From assembly GCA_017307915.1 (NCBI GenBank), contig JAFKGG010000366.1:1-64000 (forward strand): DNA of 64,000 nucleotides, written 5' to 3'. Below, piece after piece: positions 1 through 10,658 of the stretch. The notes beneath the pieces were generated by a model. That model searched no databases. It saw nothing but the letters and a program-made list of their open reading frames with translations, and was not told where the DNA came from. The DNA is from Burkholderiales bacterium (GTDB lineage: Bacteria > Pseudomonadota > Gammaproteobacteria > Burkholderiales > Burkholderiaceae_E). The stretch's first letter is position 1. Each line of letters starts with the position of its first letter. A program made the position numbers and the translations under genes.

Positions 1-508
1 GGTCTTTCACGAACCAACGCGTGCGCTTGATCAGCCGCTCGACGCGCGCCTTTTCCAGGCGCCGCGCCTCGGCCGGCATGTGTTCGCGCCGCCATTCGTC
101 GTTCGACTCGGCCAGCCGCTGCGACAGCCGTTCGATCTGGGCCGGCCGCAAGGTCAGCGCCAGCGCCGCCACGTCGGGCGCCAGACGCATCGCCAGCGGC
201 TGCCAGGCGGCCAGCGCCTGCTTGCGCCATTGCTCGAAGTCGGCCGCGCCGACCGGCTGCGCCAGGCGCCCCTCGACCTGCTGGAGGAATTCCACGTAGC
301 CGGGCAGTTGCGTCTGCCGATGCCAACGTTGCAGCGCTTCGAGCCGCGCCGACACCAGATCGCGCTGGCTATCGTCCAGATTCAGGTAGCGGTCGAGCTG
401 CCAGCCCAGCCATAAAGGCGCCGTGTCGTAACCGAGTTTCGTTGCCGAACACCCCGTTGCCAGCAGACAACTGGCGGCCACAAGCAGCAGAGCCTTCCTC
501 CACCCCAT
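1..508 (-). CDS. DUF6279-like lipoprotein (3' end off window)
   Basis: The reverse strand reads from ATG at 508 to the window edge without a stop (169 codons), so the C-terminus is missing. The first 20 residues form a lipoprotein-type signal: a charged start, a hydrophobic run, and ATGC with Cys20 as the probable lipidated residue. What follows (SATKLGYDTAPLWLGWQLDR, then a stretch rich in Leu, Gln and Arg) resembles the small DUF6279 lipoproteins of betaproteobacteria, predicted to be helical and of unknown function. It diverges from glmU with a 61-bp gap. The family assignment comes from motif memory, not a search. The lipoprotein call is firmer than the DUF number. Confidence 0.72.
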   Translation of the reverse strand, partial: MGWRKALLLVAASCLLATGCSATKLGYDTAPLWLGWQLDRYLNLDDSQRDLVSARLEALQRWHRQTQLPGYVEFLQQVEGRLAQPVGAADFEQWRKQALAAWQPLAMRLAPDVAALALTLRPAQIERLSQRLAESNDEWRREHMPAEARRLEKARVERLIKRTRWFVKD

Positions 509-569
509 GTTAAGCTTTTCGACAAACGCTCCGCAGGGCAGCGTAACCGCTTGAAAAACAAAGGAAAAC

Positions 570-1931
570 ATGAACATCGTCATCCTTGCTGCCGGGATGG
601 GCAAACGGATGCGCTCCGACCTGCCCAAGGTGCTTCACCCGTTGGCGGGCAAACCGCTGCTCGGGCATGTGGTGGATTGTGCCCGTAGTTTGTCGCCTAC
701 CACCTTGATCGTGGTCTATGGCCACGGCGGCGACGCCGTGCCGCGCGCGCTGGCGGCCGACGACCTGCGCTGGGCCGAGCAGGCGCCACAGCTCGGCACC
801 GGCCACGCCGTGATGCAGGCCGTGCCGCAACTGGACGACAGCGTGCCCACGCTGGTGCTGTACGGCGACGTGCCGCTGACGCGCCGCGACACCTTGCAGC
901 GGCTGCTGCAGGCCGCCGGCGGCGACAAGCTGGCGCTGCTCACCGTCGAGCTGGCCGATCCGACCGGCTATGGACGCATCGTGCGACACGAAGGCCGGAT
1001 CGTGCGTATCGTCGAACACAAGGATGCCGACGAGGCCACCCGCCGCATCGGCGAAGTCAATACCGGCATCCTGGTGGTGCCCACGCCGGCGCTGAAACGC
1101 TGGCTGGCGAACCTGTCTGACGACAACGCGCAGAAGGAGTATTACCTCACTGACATCGTCGCGGCCGCCGTTCAGGATGGTGTTCCAGTCACCTCGGCGC
1201 AACCCGCCCAGGTACACGAAACGCTGGGCGTGAACAGCAAGCGGCAGCTCGCCGAACTCGAACGCATTCTGCAGCTCGACCTCGCGGCAACACTGATGGA
1301 CGAAGGCGTGACTCTGGCCGATCCGGCCCGTATCGACATTCGCGGCACGCTGCGCTGTGGGCGCGACGTGTCGATCGACGTCAATTGCGTGTTCGAGGGC
1401 GAGGTCGTGCTCGGCGACGGCGTGCGCATCGGCGCCAACTGCGTGATCCGCAATGCGCGCATCGGCGCCGGCGCGCAGATCCTGCCGTTCACGTCGATCG
1501 ACGACGCCGGCGTCGGCGCGCAGGCGCGCATCGGACCCTACGCGCGGCTGCGGCCCGGCACCGAGCTGGCCGACGACACGCACGTCGGCAACTTCGTCGA
1601 GCTCAAGAACACCAGGATGGCGGCGCACTCGAAGGCCAATCACCTGGCCTACGTCGGCGACGCCGTGGTCGGCTCGGGCGTCAACATCGGCGCCGGTACC
1701 ATCACCTGCAACTACGACGGCGTCAACAAGCACCAGACGGTGATCGAGGACGACGCCTTCATCGGCAGCGACACGCAGCTCGTCGCGCCGGTGCGCGTCG
1801 GCCGCGGCGCCACGCTGGGCGCCGGCACGACACTGACGCGCGATGCACCGGCCGGCAAGCTCACCGTTTCGCGCGGCCGGCAAACGACGGTCGATTCGTG
1901 GAAACGACCGGTCAAGAAGCAAACCAGATAG
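570..1931 (+). CDS. glmU: Bifunctional N-acetylglucosamine-1-phosphate uridyltransferase / glucosamine-1-phosphate acetyltransferase
   Basis: GlmU makes UDP-GlcNAc for peptidoglycan and LPS by acetylating glucosamine-1-phosphate and then transferring UMP. The 453-residue protein matches the usual length of about 456. The nucleotidyltransferase signature [20 protein letters not shown] lies at residues 6-25. From about residue 250 the protein becomes a left-handed beta-helix of hexapeptide repeats ([18 protein letters not shown] and similar), ending in the acetyltransferase segment with [13 protein letters not shown] 570 follows an AAAGGA ribosome site. glmS starts 18 bp downstream, so the two hexosamine genes are probably co-transcribed. 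Confidence 0.98.
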   Translation: MNIVILAAGMGKRMRSDLPKVLHPLAGKPLLGHVVDCARSLSPTTLIVVYGHGGDAVPRALAADDLRWAEQAPQLGTGHAVMQAVPQLDDSVPTLVLYGDVPLTRRDTLQRLLQAAGGDKLALLTVELADPTGYGRIVRHEGRIVRIVEHKDADEATRRIGEVNTGILVVPTPALKRWLANLSDDNAQKEYYLTDIVAAAVQDGVPVTSAQPAQVHETLGVNSKRQLAELERILQLDLAATLMDEGVTLADPARIDIRGTLRCGRDVSIDVNCVFEGEVVLGDGVRIGANCVIRNARIGAGAQILPFTSIDDAGVGAQARIGPYARLRPGTELADDTHVGNFVELKNTRMAAHSKANHLAYVGDAVVGSGVNIGAGTITCNYDGVNKHQTVIEDDAFIGSDTQLVAPVRVGRGATLGAGTTLTRDAPAGKLTVSRGRQTTVDSWKRPVKKQTR

Positions 1932-1949
1932 AGGCAAGGGAGTAGCAGC

Positions 1950-3803
<1,854 letters not shown>

Positions 3804-3842
3804 TGGGGCGGCCAGGCCCCGCCGGCGATCGAGAAACGGGAT

Positions 3843-3871
3843 GGCGGCCTGGCTGAATCAGGCAGGCCGCC
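3843..3871. terminator. Hairpin between convergent glmS and MmgE genes
   Basis: A perfect 9-bp inverted repeat, GGCGGCCTG (3843-3851) and CAGGCCGCC (3863-3871), encloses an 11-base loop. It lies 39 bp after the glmS stop and 5 bp before the end of the converging gene. No U-tract follows on either strand, so it may be a weak bidirectional terminator or a 3'-end protecting stem. Confidence 0.6.
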
Positions 3872-3876
3872 GCCGA

Positions 3877-5262
3877 TCAAGGCGACGCCCGTTCTGCCTC
3901 GGCCACCTGGCCCACCAGCTCCCGCACATCGGCCTGCCCGTCGAGCCCATCCAGCAGAGCCAGCACCTGCTCGCAGCGTGCCTCACCCAGCAGCGGCCCC
4001 GCCAGCGCCCGAAACTTCGCCTGCACGCGCGCCGACTGCGCAGCCTTGTCCGCCATCGGCGTGCCGCAATCATGCGCCAGCCGCAACTCACGGCCATCGC
4101 GCAGGCGGATGCTCACCTCCGAATCACTCAAGCCCATCCCCGGCACCAGATCCACGGCCACCCGATCGCGTACCGCCACGACATCGGCATCATTGACCCG
4201 ATCCCAGGTCTGCAGTCCGCTGGTATCGATGCCGAGCAAGGCGAATGCAGCCGTCACGCGCAAGCTGAACTTGGCCTCCAGCGCTGTCGACGGCGACTGG
4301 ATGTTGCAGATCGTGCAGCCTTCGCCGGCCACGACGCGGATGCTTGAGACGGCGTCGGCGGTGAGCGAATGTGTCTGCCGCAGCGCCGCCACTGCATCGA
4401 TCGTCGAGTGCGTGCTGTAGCACGCAGCGTGGAACTTGAATAGATTGGCGAGCAGGTGATAGCCGCCCGCCGGACGGGTCAAGGCATCATCAAGCCGAAA
4501 ATCGCCGCCATGCGCGCGCGCAAAGCCCTGCGGGCATTCCAGCGCATCGGCGCGACTGATGAAGCCCTTGCGCGCCAGCAGCGCCGCCCGTAGCCCGTTC
4601 TGCGAAGCCAGACCCGCGTGCAGCGGTTTGGCCATGGTGCCGAACATCACTTTCAATCCAGCCGCCTGCGTGGCCGCCACACCCAGCGCGTGGCAGGCCT
4701 GCTCGGGCGACAGGTGCAGCAGATGCGCGCAGGCCACGGCCGCGCCCAGGCTGCCGATGGTGGCGGTGGCATGAAAGCCGTTGGCGTAGTGCGCCGGCTC
4801 CACCAGCTTGCCGACGCGGCACGCCGTCTCATAGCCGGCCACGAAGGCAGCGATGAAATCGGCGCCGCTGGCGCCGCGCTCTTGCGCCAGTGCCAGCAGG
4901 CCCGGAATGATCGCCGCCGACATGTGTCCCGGCACCGACAGATTCACATCGTCGTAGTCCAGCGCATGCGAAGCCGTGCCGTTGACCAGCGCAGCCTGCA
5001 GCACGCTGCCCTTGTCCGCACGGCCGATGAAACTGGCCTGCGGATGGCCGCCCTCTTCCCGCGCGGCCTCGGAAACGATCGTGACCGCCGGCTCGTCGAG
5101 GCCGACCAGCACGCAGGCCAGCCAGTCGGCGACGCAATCCCGCGCGACGCGGCGCACGTCGGCGGGCAGCTCATCGAAGCGCGTCGCCAGGGCATCGCCG
5201 ACCAGCCTTGCCGTCAGCCCCTGAGCGGCATCACACGCCGCCGTCGTTTCCGAAACCGTCAT
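3877..5262 (-). CDS. MmgE/PrpD family protein (paralog 1)
   Basis: This 461-residue protein is a full-length MmgE/PrpD member. The family covers 2-methylcitrate dehydratase, cis-aconitate decarboxylase and related lyases or epimerases acting on polycarboxylates. Visible family features are the N-terminal helical block with DCVADWLACVLVG, then NGTASHALDYDDVNLSVPGH, the FHATATIGSLGAA segment, and SKRLTH-region equivalents near KPLHAGLASQNG. It is the last gene of an eight-gene minus-strand operon. Its ribosome site (AGGAG) overlaps the stop codon of the upstream Bug receptor, 6 bp away, so translation is probably coupled. The exact substrate cannot be read from sequence. A tricarboxylate is plausible because a tricarballylate-dehydrogenase-like gene lies two genes upstream. 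Confidence 0.9.
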   Translation of the reverse strand: MTVSETTAACDAAQGLTARLVGDALATRFDELPADVRRVARDCVADWLACVLVGLDEPAVTIVSEAAREEGGHPQASFIGRADKGSVLQAALVNGTASHALDYDDVNLSVPGHMSAAIIPGLLALAQERGASGADFIAAFVAGYETACRVGKLVEPAHYANGFHATATIGSLGAAVACAHLLHLSPEQACHALGVAATQAAGLKVMFGTMAKPLHAGLASQNGLRAALLARKGFISRADALECPQGFARAHGGDFRLDDALTRPAGGYHLLANLFKFHAACYSTHSTIDAVAALRQTHSLTADAVSSIRVVAGEGCTICNIQSPSTALEAKFSLRVTAAFALLGIDTSGLQTWDRVNDADVVAVRDRVAVDLVPGMGLSDSEVSIRLRDGRELRLAHDCGTPMADKAAQSARVQAKFRALAGPLLGEARCEQVLALLDGLDGQADVRELVGQVAEAERASP

Positions 5263-5268
5263 CGACGC

Positions 5269-6255
5269 TTACTCCTGGAAGCTCATCCCCGACGCCTTGA
5301 TGCGCTCGCCCAGCCGCTTGATGTCGTCAGCCAGCATCTGCCCGAGCTGCGCCGGCGGCATATAGCCAGCGACGTTGCCCTGCGCATAGAGCTTCTTGCT
5401 GTATTCCGGCTCGTCCGCCATCGCCTTCAGCTCGGCGCTGAGCTTGGCAACGATGTCGGCCGGCAGCCCCTTGGGTCCGAACAGGCCATACCAGATCGGG
5501 AACACCATGTCGGGGTAGCCCGACTCGGCCAGCGTCGGCACATCAGGCATGAACGGCAGGCGTTTGGCCGAGGTGACGGCCAGCGGCACGACCGAGCCGT
5601 TTTTCACGGCCTCGTTGATGCCGCCCGAATAGCCGGGGGCCGACATCGCCACGACGCCGGCGATCGTATCCATCATCGCCGGGGCGGCACCCTTGTACGG
5701 CACGTGCAGCAGCTTGATGCCGGCGCGATGCGCGAACAGCGCCAGCGGCAGGTGCGTGGTGCCGCCGATACCGGCCGAGCCATAGCTGACGCCCTCGGGC
5801 TTTTGCTTGGCCACCGCCACCATTTCAGCGATCGTGCGGAAGCCCGCCGACTTGTTGGCCAGTACCACGTGAGCCGATTCGGCGACGCCGCCGATCGGCA
5901 CGAAATCGTTCACGTTGAACGGCATCGGATTGTTGGCGGGGCGAACGTTCGGGAAAATCGCCATCGAGTTGACGCCGAAATACAGCGTATAGCCGTCGGG
6001 CTTGGCGCGGATCGCGACTTCAGACCCGACGATGCCGCCGGCGCCCAGCAGGTTCTGAACGACCACCGATTGGCCGAGGCGTTCCGACAAGCGCTGCGAC
6101 ATGATGCGCGCCGCGACGTCGGTGGGGCCGCCGGCCGAATACGGCACGATCACCTGGATCGTCCGGCTGGGGTAGCTTTGCGCGTGGGCACCCCACGCCG
6201 CGAAGCCGAGCAAAGTGGCGACGGTTGCCCGGCGGATGGTTTGGAACTTGTTCAA
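5269..6255 (-). CDS. Bug-family (TctC-like) periplasmic solute receptor (1)
   Basis: A tripartite tricarboxylate transporter receptor homolog that captures a carboxylated ligand in the periplasm. The best start is TTG at 6255, preceded by GGGAGAC. It gives 328 residues with a clear Sec signal peptide (NKFQTIRRATVATLLGFAAW, cleavage after AHA). Family marks follow: YPSRTIQVIVPYSAGGPTD, then GAGGIVGSE, HVPYKGAAPAMMD and DVPTLAESGYPD. A longer reading frame extends upstream, but that part is out of family and has no signal. No TctA or TctB membrane genes lie nearby, so it is an orphan Bug. It may sense ligand or feed a distant permease. Confidence 0.93.
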   Translation of the reverse strand: MNKFQTIRRATVATLLGFAAWGAHAQSYPSRTIQVIVPYSAGGPTDVAARIMSQRLSERLGQSVVVQNLLGAGGIVGSEVAIRAKPDGYTLYFGVNSMAIFPNVRPANNPMPFNVNDFVPIGGVAESAHVVLANKSAGFRTIAEMVAVAKQKPEGVSYGSAGIGGTTHLPLALFAHRAGIKLLHVPYKGAAPAMMDTIAGVVAMSAPGYSGGINEAVKNGSVVPLAVTSAKRLPFMPDVPTLAESGYPDMVFPIWYGLFGPKGLPADIVAKLSAELKAMADEPEYSKKLYAQGNVAGYMPPAQLGQMLADDIKRLGERIKASGMSFQE

Positions 6256-6293
6256 GACTGTCTCCCAGTGAAGTGGCCCGACACGATCGGGAA

Positions 6294-7772
6294 TCAACGA
6301 TGGCCGCGCCCGGTGGCTTGGGCGCACGCGTGTTCGCCGGCACGCCGACCGAACACCGCGCCGCGCAGCACCGAAGTCGCGCCCGCATACCTGCCGTAAT
6401 AGAAGCCCATGGTTTCGCCGGCGGCATACAGCCCCGGCAGAATCTCGCCGTCGCGATCGACGACCTGCGCGTTGACGTTCACCTTCACCCCGCCCAGCGT
6501 GAAGGTGTTCGCGGAAATGATCGGGTAGGCGTGGAACGGCGGCGTATCGAGCGGCTGCGCGTAGTTCGACTTGGGCGGCGCAAGCCCCACCGTCGCCAAG
6601 CCGTCGAGCGTGGTCGGATCGAACTTGCCTTCGCGGCACGCCCGGTTGTATTCCTCGATCGTGCGTTCAGCCGCTTCGCCGTCGAAGCCGAGCTTGCGGC
6701 CCAGCGCGCGCACGTCGGGCTGCGTTTCCGGCGGCTGGTCGGAACGCACGCAGCGCCGCCAGTTGGGGATGCGGTTGATCTTGTCGTCGAGGATGCAGAA
6801 GGCGATGCCCTTCTTCTGGTCGGCGATGGTGCGCACCGTTTCCTCGTAGTGGGCATCGATGGTGCCCGGCGCTTCGTTGATGAAGCGCTTGCCTTCGCGA
6901 TTGATCAGCACGCCATACGGATAGACCATCACCAGCGCTTCCGATGCGCTGGAGCGCGGATCCACCGGCTGGCCGTGATATTCGGCGTAATCGCCCGAGG
7001 GCGCGGCACCGGCGCGCAGCGCCATCTCGATGCCTTCACCCTTGTTGTAGTAACCGCCGCGCGCCACCGGGCGCAGATAGCGTCCTTTCGGGCCGATGTA
7101 GCGGATCACCATCTCGTAGTTGCCCTGGAACCCGCCGCAGGCCAGGATGACCGAGCCGCAGTCGAAGCGCAGCGGCGAGTTGTCCTTGCGCTTGGCGATC
7201 AGGCCACACACCTTGCCCTGCTCGGAACGCACCAGATCGCGCGCCGTCACTTCGTAGAAGAAGGTCACGCCCAGCTTCTCGGCACGGGCCGTCATCGTCT
7301 CGACCAGTTGCAGGCCGCCGCCGTTGACCGCGATGCGCGGCGATGGCCTGGGCGTCAGCCCATAGAAACCGGCCTCGCCGAAGGTGACGCCGTGCCCCTT
7401 GAGCCAGGCCACCGCCGCGGGCACGGCGTCGATGAAACTGGAGATCAGCTCGGGATCGGTGAACGCCAGCGCGCGCACGATCGGCGACCAGTTTTCGTAA
7501 TCGAGCACGGTGCTGGCAGCCAGCTCGGGCTCGATGTAGTAGCCGCTGTTGTCGAGCAGCAGCGATTCGAAGTCGTGGCTGAGCTCGACCTCGCTCTTCA
7601 TCCGCAGATAGGCCTCGGTATAACGCGTGTTGCCGCCGCGTTCTTCGTAGGTGGTGCGTTCGAGCACCGCGACCTTGGCACCTGCTTCGGCAGCCGCCAC
7701 CGCAGCGCTGAGGCCGGCCACGCCGCAGCCCACCACCACGATGTCGAAGCCCTGCGTCTCCTGAATTGTCAT
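6294..7772 (-). CDS. FAD-dependent dehydrogenase, tricarballylate dehydrogenase (TcuA)-like
   Basis: A flavoprotein of the fumarate reductase/succinate dehydrogenase group, 492 residues from ATG 7772. That start has AAAGGA at ideal spacing; an in-frame GTG lies seven codons upstream. The N-terminal dinucleotide-binding motif is VVVGCGVAGLSAAVAAAEAG. It is followed by GGNTRYTEAYLRMKSE, reminiscent of TcuA, which oxidises tricarballylate to cis-aconitate. The C-terminus has GGVKVNVNAQVVDRDGEILP and GLYAAGETMGFYYGRYAGA. Its place between a Bug tricarboxylate receptor and MmgE/PrpD genes supports a polycarboxylate substrate. A ketosteroid dehydrogenase-like role cannot be excluded, and no TcuB electron-transfer partner is adjacent. 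Confidence 0.85.
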   Translation of the reverse strand: MTIQETQGFDIVVVGCGVAGLSAAVAAAEAGAKVAVLERTTYEERGGNTRYTEAYLRMKSEVELSHDFESLLLDNSGYYIEPELAASTVLDYENWSPIVRALAFTDPELISSFIDAVPAAVAWLKGHGVTFGEAGFYGLTPRPSPRIAVNGGGLQLVETMTARAEKLGVTFFYEVTARDLVRSEQGKVCGLIAKRKDNSPLRFDCGSVILACGGFQGNYEMVIRYIGPKGRYLRPVARGGYYNKGEGIEMALRAGAAPSGDYAEYHGQPVDPRSSASEALVMVYPYGVLINREGKRFINEAPGTIDAHYEETVRTIADQKKGIAFCILDDKINRIPNWRRCVRSDQPPETQPDVRALGRKLGFDGEAAERTIEEYNRACREGKFDPTTLDGLATVGLAPPKSNYAQPLDTPPFHAYPIISANTFTLGGVKVNVNAQVVDRDGEILPGLYAAGETMGFYYGRYAGATSVLRGAVFGRRAGEHACAQATGRGHR

Positions 7773-7789
7773 TGCATCGTCCTTTCGAT

Positions 7790-9121
7790 TCACCTCGGTT
7801 GCGCCGCCGCGGCAAGACGCCGCTGCTTCACGTGTTCGAAGCCGGCCAGATACGAACCGCCATACAGCGCATCGACGCTGCCGAAAGCGTCGTCCTCGCC
7901 CATCAGCCTGCGCGCGTGCTCGATGCCCCAGCCGCCCATGTCACGCACCGCGCCGCTGGATTCCTGCATCAGCGCCGCCCCGCGCCAGGCGCGCACCTGC
8001 AATACCGCTTCGTTGAGCCGCGTCGGCGCCGAACGATCGACGAGCAGCTCGACGCTGCCCAGCAGCCGTGCCACGTCGGCCGACGGCTGCCACGGGCCGG
8101 GCGGGCCTGAGAACGCCGCATAAGACGTCTGCTGCGCCCCCGCGATGGCGGCCACGGCCTGCGCGCTGTTGCGCGCCTGGCGAAGATCGCGCGGGCTGGG
8201 GCAGTCGAGGTGCGGAATCCACGGCATCGTGATCTGGATGCGATCGACCGGTTTGTCGCGCACCTCGTCGAGCATCATCACGACCAGGTTCAGATAGATG
8301 TTGCAGGGGTAGCGCTTGAACACCAGCCCGGCCGCGGCATTGGCCCCTTCCGGATCGGCCAGCATGGCGAGATTGGCGTTGCCTTCGCCATACAGCGAAG
8401 ACAGCGCGCGCTCGATGTCGTGCGAAGCATCCCAACCTTCGCAGGCCAGCAATGCCGCCTCCAGACCGTGCGTTGCGCCCCAGCCGAAATGCGTCATGCC
8501 GATCATCGACGCCGCGCTGTTGATGGCCAGGCCCGACGCGCGCGTCAGCGCGATCGCCAGCGCATTCGCGCACCTGCCTTCATCGAGGCGCAAGGCGCGG
8601 GCCGCAGCGGCCGCCGCGGCGATGGCGCCATACACGCCGGCGCTATGGAAACCGACGCCGGGTCGGGCACCCTTGATGGAACGCCGCACGCGCCACGCCA
8701 CGTCGATACCGGCCAGCACGGCGCTGGCGACTTCCCGGTCGCGCTCAGCGGCGCTGCGGGTGCTGCCGGCTCCGCCGGCCAGCGGCACAGCGATGCACGC
8801 GGCCAACGTCGCCGGCAGTACCGTGTGCGACGGGCCCGGGTCCATGGGATCGAGATCGGCCGCGCCCGCCAGCGTCGCCAGATGGCCGATGCCATCGAGC
8901 GGCTCGAACACGCCAGCCAGCATCTTCGCCGGCCCGCTGGCGCCCTTGCGGTGCGCCAGCGCCGGATACGGCCACACCCACCCTTCGCGCTCCACGCCCA
9001 GCAGCGCGCACAGCAGCGAAGCGCGAATGCCCTGGTCCAGCGCCAGGCGCTCGACGGCGCTGGATTGATCCAGGTCGGCCGCACTCGCGAGCGCGCCCAG
9101 GGCCGTCAATTCGCCGGGCAT
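7790..9121 (-). CDS. MmgE/PrpD family protein (paralog 2, divergent)
   Basis: At 443 residues this resembles MmgE/PrpD but is the most divergent of the five in the window. It lacks the usual N-terminal helical block and its aspartate-rich loop is altered. Recognisable pieces are PSHTVLPATLAACIA, then GARPGVGFHSAGVYGAIAAA in the slot of the family HaTatiGsfgAA motif, and FGWGATHGLEAALLA. The start at 9121 is backed by AGGGAG. It lies 17 bp from the flavoprotein and 28 bp from the aldehyde dehydrogenase, within the same operon. The divergence may mean a different substrate, or a partner subunit for a neighbouring paralog. Confidence 0.8.
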   Translation of the reverse strand: MPGELTALGALASAADLDQSSAVERLALDQGIRASLLCALLGVEREGWVWPYPALAHRKGASGPAKMLAGVFEPLDGIGHLATLAGAADLDPMDPGPSHTVLPATLAACIAVPLAGGAGSTRSAAERDREVASAVLAGIDVAWRVRRSIKGARPGVGFHSAGVYGAIAAAAAAARALRLDEGRCANALAIALTRASGLAINSAASMIGMTHFGWGATHGLEAALLACEGWDASHDIERALSSLYGEGNANLAMLADPEGANAAAGLVFKRYPCNIYLNLVVMMLDEVRDKPVDRIQITMPWIPHLDCPSPRDLRQARNSAQAVAAIAGAQQTSYAAFSGPPGPWQPSADVARLLGSVELLVDRSAPTRLNEAVLQVRAWRGAALMQESSGAVRDMGGWGIEHARRLMGEDDAFGSVDALYGGSYLAGFEHVKQRRLAAAAQPR

Positions 9122-9149
9122 CGCCGCTCCCTGGTCACCATCGATCGCA

Positions 9150-10625
9150 TCACTTGGCCCCGAACGGATTGGCCATCTTCAGGTCGGTCGAGATCCACAC
9201 GCTCTTGGGCTCCATGTACTCGCGCACGGCTTCGATGCCGCCCTCGCGGCCGACGCCGCTGTCCTTGAAGCCGCCGAACGGCGAGGTGTAGCTGCTCGAG
9301 CGATAGTTGTTCACCCAGACCGTGCCGGCGCGCAGGCGTTCGGTCATGAACATGGCGCGGTGCAGGCTCTGCGTCCAGACAGCAGCGGCCAGGCCGAAGC
9401 GGATGTCGTTGGCGATGCGCACCGCGTCTTCCTCGTCGCGGAACTTCAGCACCGACAACACCGGCCCGAAGACTTCTTCCTGCGCGATGCGCATGTCATT
9501 GGTGACGCCGGCAAAGATCGTCGGTTCGACGAACTGGCCCGCACCATAGCCCGGCCCCGACAACGCATGGCCGCCCGCCACGCAGCGCGCGCCGTCCTGC
9601 CGGGCGATGTCGATGTAACGCATCACCTTGTCGAACTGCGGCTTGGTGGTGATCGGCCCGATCTGCGATTTCGGATCGGCCGGGTCGCCGATCTTCGCGC
9701 CCTTGGTGATGTCGACGATGCGTTGCAGGAACTCGTCGTGTATCGATTCCTGCAACAGCAGCCGCGAGCCGGCGACGCAGGTCTGCCCGGTGGCCGAGAA
9801 CACGCCGCTCAGCGCGCCGTGCACCGCCTGATCCATGTCGGCATCGTCGAAAACGATGTTCGGCGATTTGCCGCCCAGCTCCAGCGACACGCGCTTGAAG
9901 CCTTCCGCCGCCATCATGTAGATCTTGCGGCCCGCCTCGTCGCCGCCGGTGAAGGCGATGCGCTGCACATTCGGATGGCGCACCAGCGGCTCGGCCACTT
10001 CAGCGCCGAAACCGGTGACCACGTTGAACACGCCGGGCGGAAAGCCCGCTTCGACAGTGAGCTTGGCCAACTCAAACAGCGATGCCGACGTGTATTCCGA
10101 CGGCTTGCAGATGATCGTGTTGCCGGCGCACAGCGCCGGCGCCATCTTCCACGTGGTCAGCGACAGCGACGAGTTCCAGGCCGTGATGCTCACCACCACG
10201 CCCATCGGCTCGTAGCGGATGTAGTTGAACACCTTGGGCTTGTCCATCGGCACCACGTGGCCCTGGATCTTGTCGGCCAGCCCGCCGTAGTAATAGAAAT
10301 ACTTGGCCATGTAGCGGACCTGGCCCAGCACGTCGCCGATCAGCTTGCCGTTGTCGCGGCTCTCGATCTCGGCCAGCTTCTGCGCGTCGCGTTCGATCAG
10401 GCTGCCCAGCTTGTACAGCAGCATGCCCCGTTCGCTCGCCGACATTCGCGACCACGGGCCATTGAAGGCATTGGCCGCTGCCGCCACCGCGCGATCGGCA
10501 TCGACCGCGTCGCCGCGCGGGATCTCGGCCCATGCCTCGCCGGAAAACGGGTCTTCGCTGGGAAACCAGCGCCCTGAATTCGGATCCAGCCACTCGTTGT
10601 TGATGAAAAGCTGATAGCGGGTCAT
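9150..10625 (-). CDS. NAD(P)-dependent aldehyde dehydrogenase (1)
   Basis: A standard-length (491 aa) aldehyde dehydrogenase that oxidises an aldehyde to its acid. It has the N-terminal NNEWLDPNSGRWFPSEDPFS, the general-base segment SLELGGKSPNIVFDDADMD, and the catalytic Cys in FSATGQTCVAGSRLLLQ. The EEVFGPVLSVLKF and NPFGAK-type C-terminal parts are intact. It is the fourth gene of the minus operon. Together with the acyl-CoA synthetase and enoyl-CoA hydratase upstream it could form a ferulate-type module (acid to CoA thioester, retro-aldol cleavage, then aldehyde oxidation). That assignment is inferred from context. Confidence 0.94.
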   Translation of the reverse strand: MTRYQLFINNEWLDPNSGRWFPSEDPFSGEAWAEIPRGDAVDADRAVAAAANAFNGPWSRMSASERGMLLYKLGSLIERDAQKLAEIESRDNGKLIGDVLGQVRYMAKYFYYYGGLADKIQGHVVPMDKPKVFNYIRYEPMGVVVSITAWNSSLSLTTWKMAPALCAGNTIICKPSEYTSASLFELAKLTVEAGFPPGVFNVVTGFGAEVAEPLVRHPNVQRIAFTGGDEAGRKIYMMAAEGFKRVSLELGGKSPNIVFDDADMDQAVHGALSGVFSATGQTCVAGSRLLLQESIHDEFLQRIVDITKGAKIGDPADPKSQIGPITTKPQFDKVMRYIDIARQDGARCVAGGHALSGPGYGAGQFVEPTIFAGVTNDMRIAQEEVFGPVLSVLKFRDEEDAVRIANDIRFGLAAAVWTQSLHRAMFMTERLRAGTVWVNNYRSSSYTSPFGGFKDSGVGREGGIEAVREYMEPKSVWISTDLKMANPFGAK

Positions 10626-10658
10626 GGCACTACTCGACGTAAGTGAAAGACGAAGGGT

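Noticed and set aside
4618..6399. 593-codon plus-strand open frame
   Set aside because: It runs antisense to an MmgE/PrpD and a Bug gene, is Arg/His-rich, and has no recognisable domain.
6225..8123. 632-codon plus-strand open frame
   Set aside because: It is antisense to the flavoprotein gene and has the same artefact composition.
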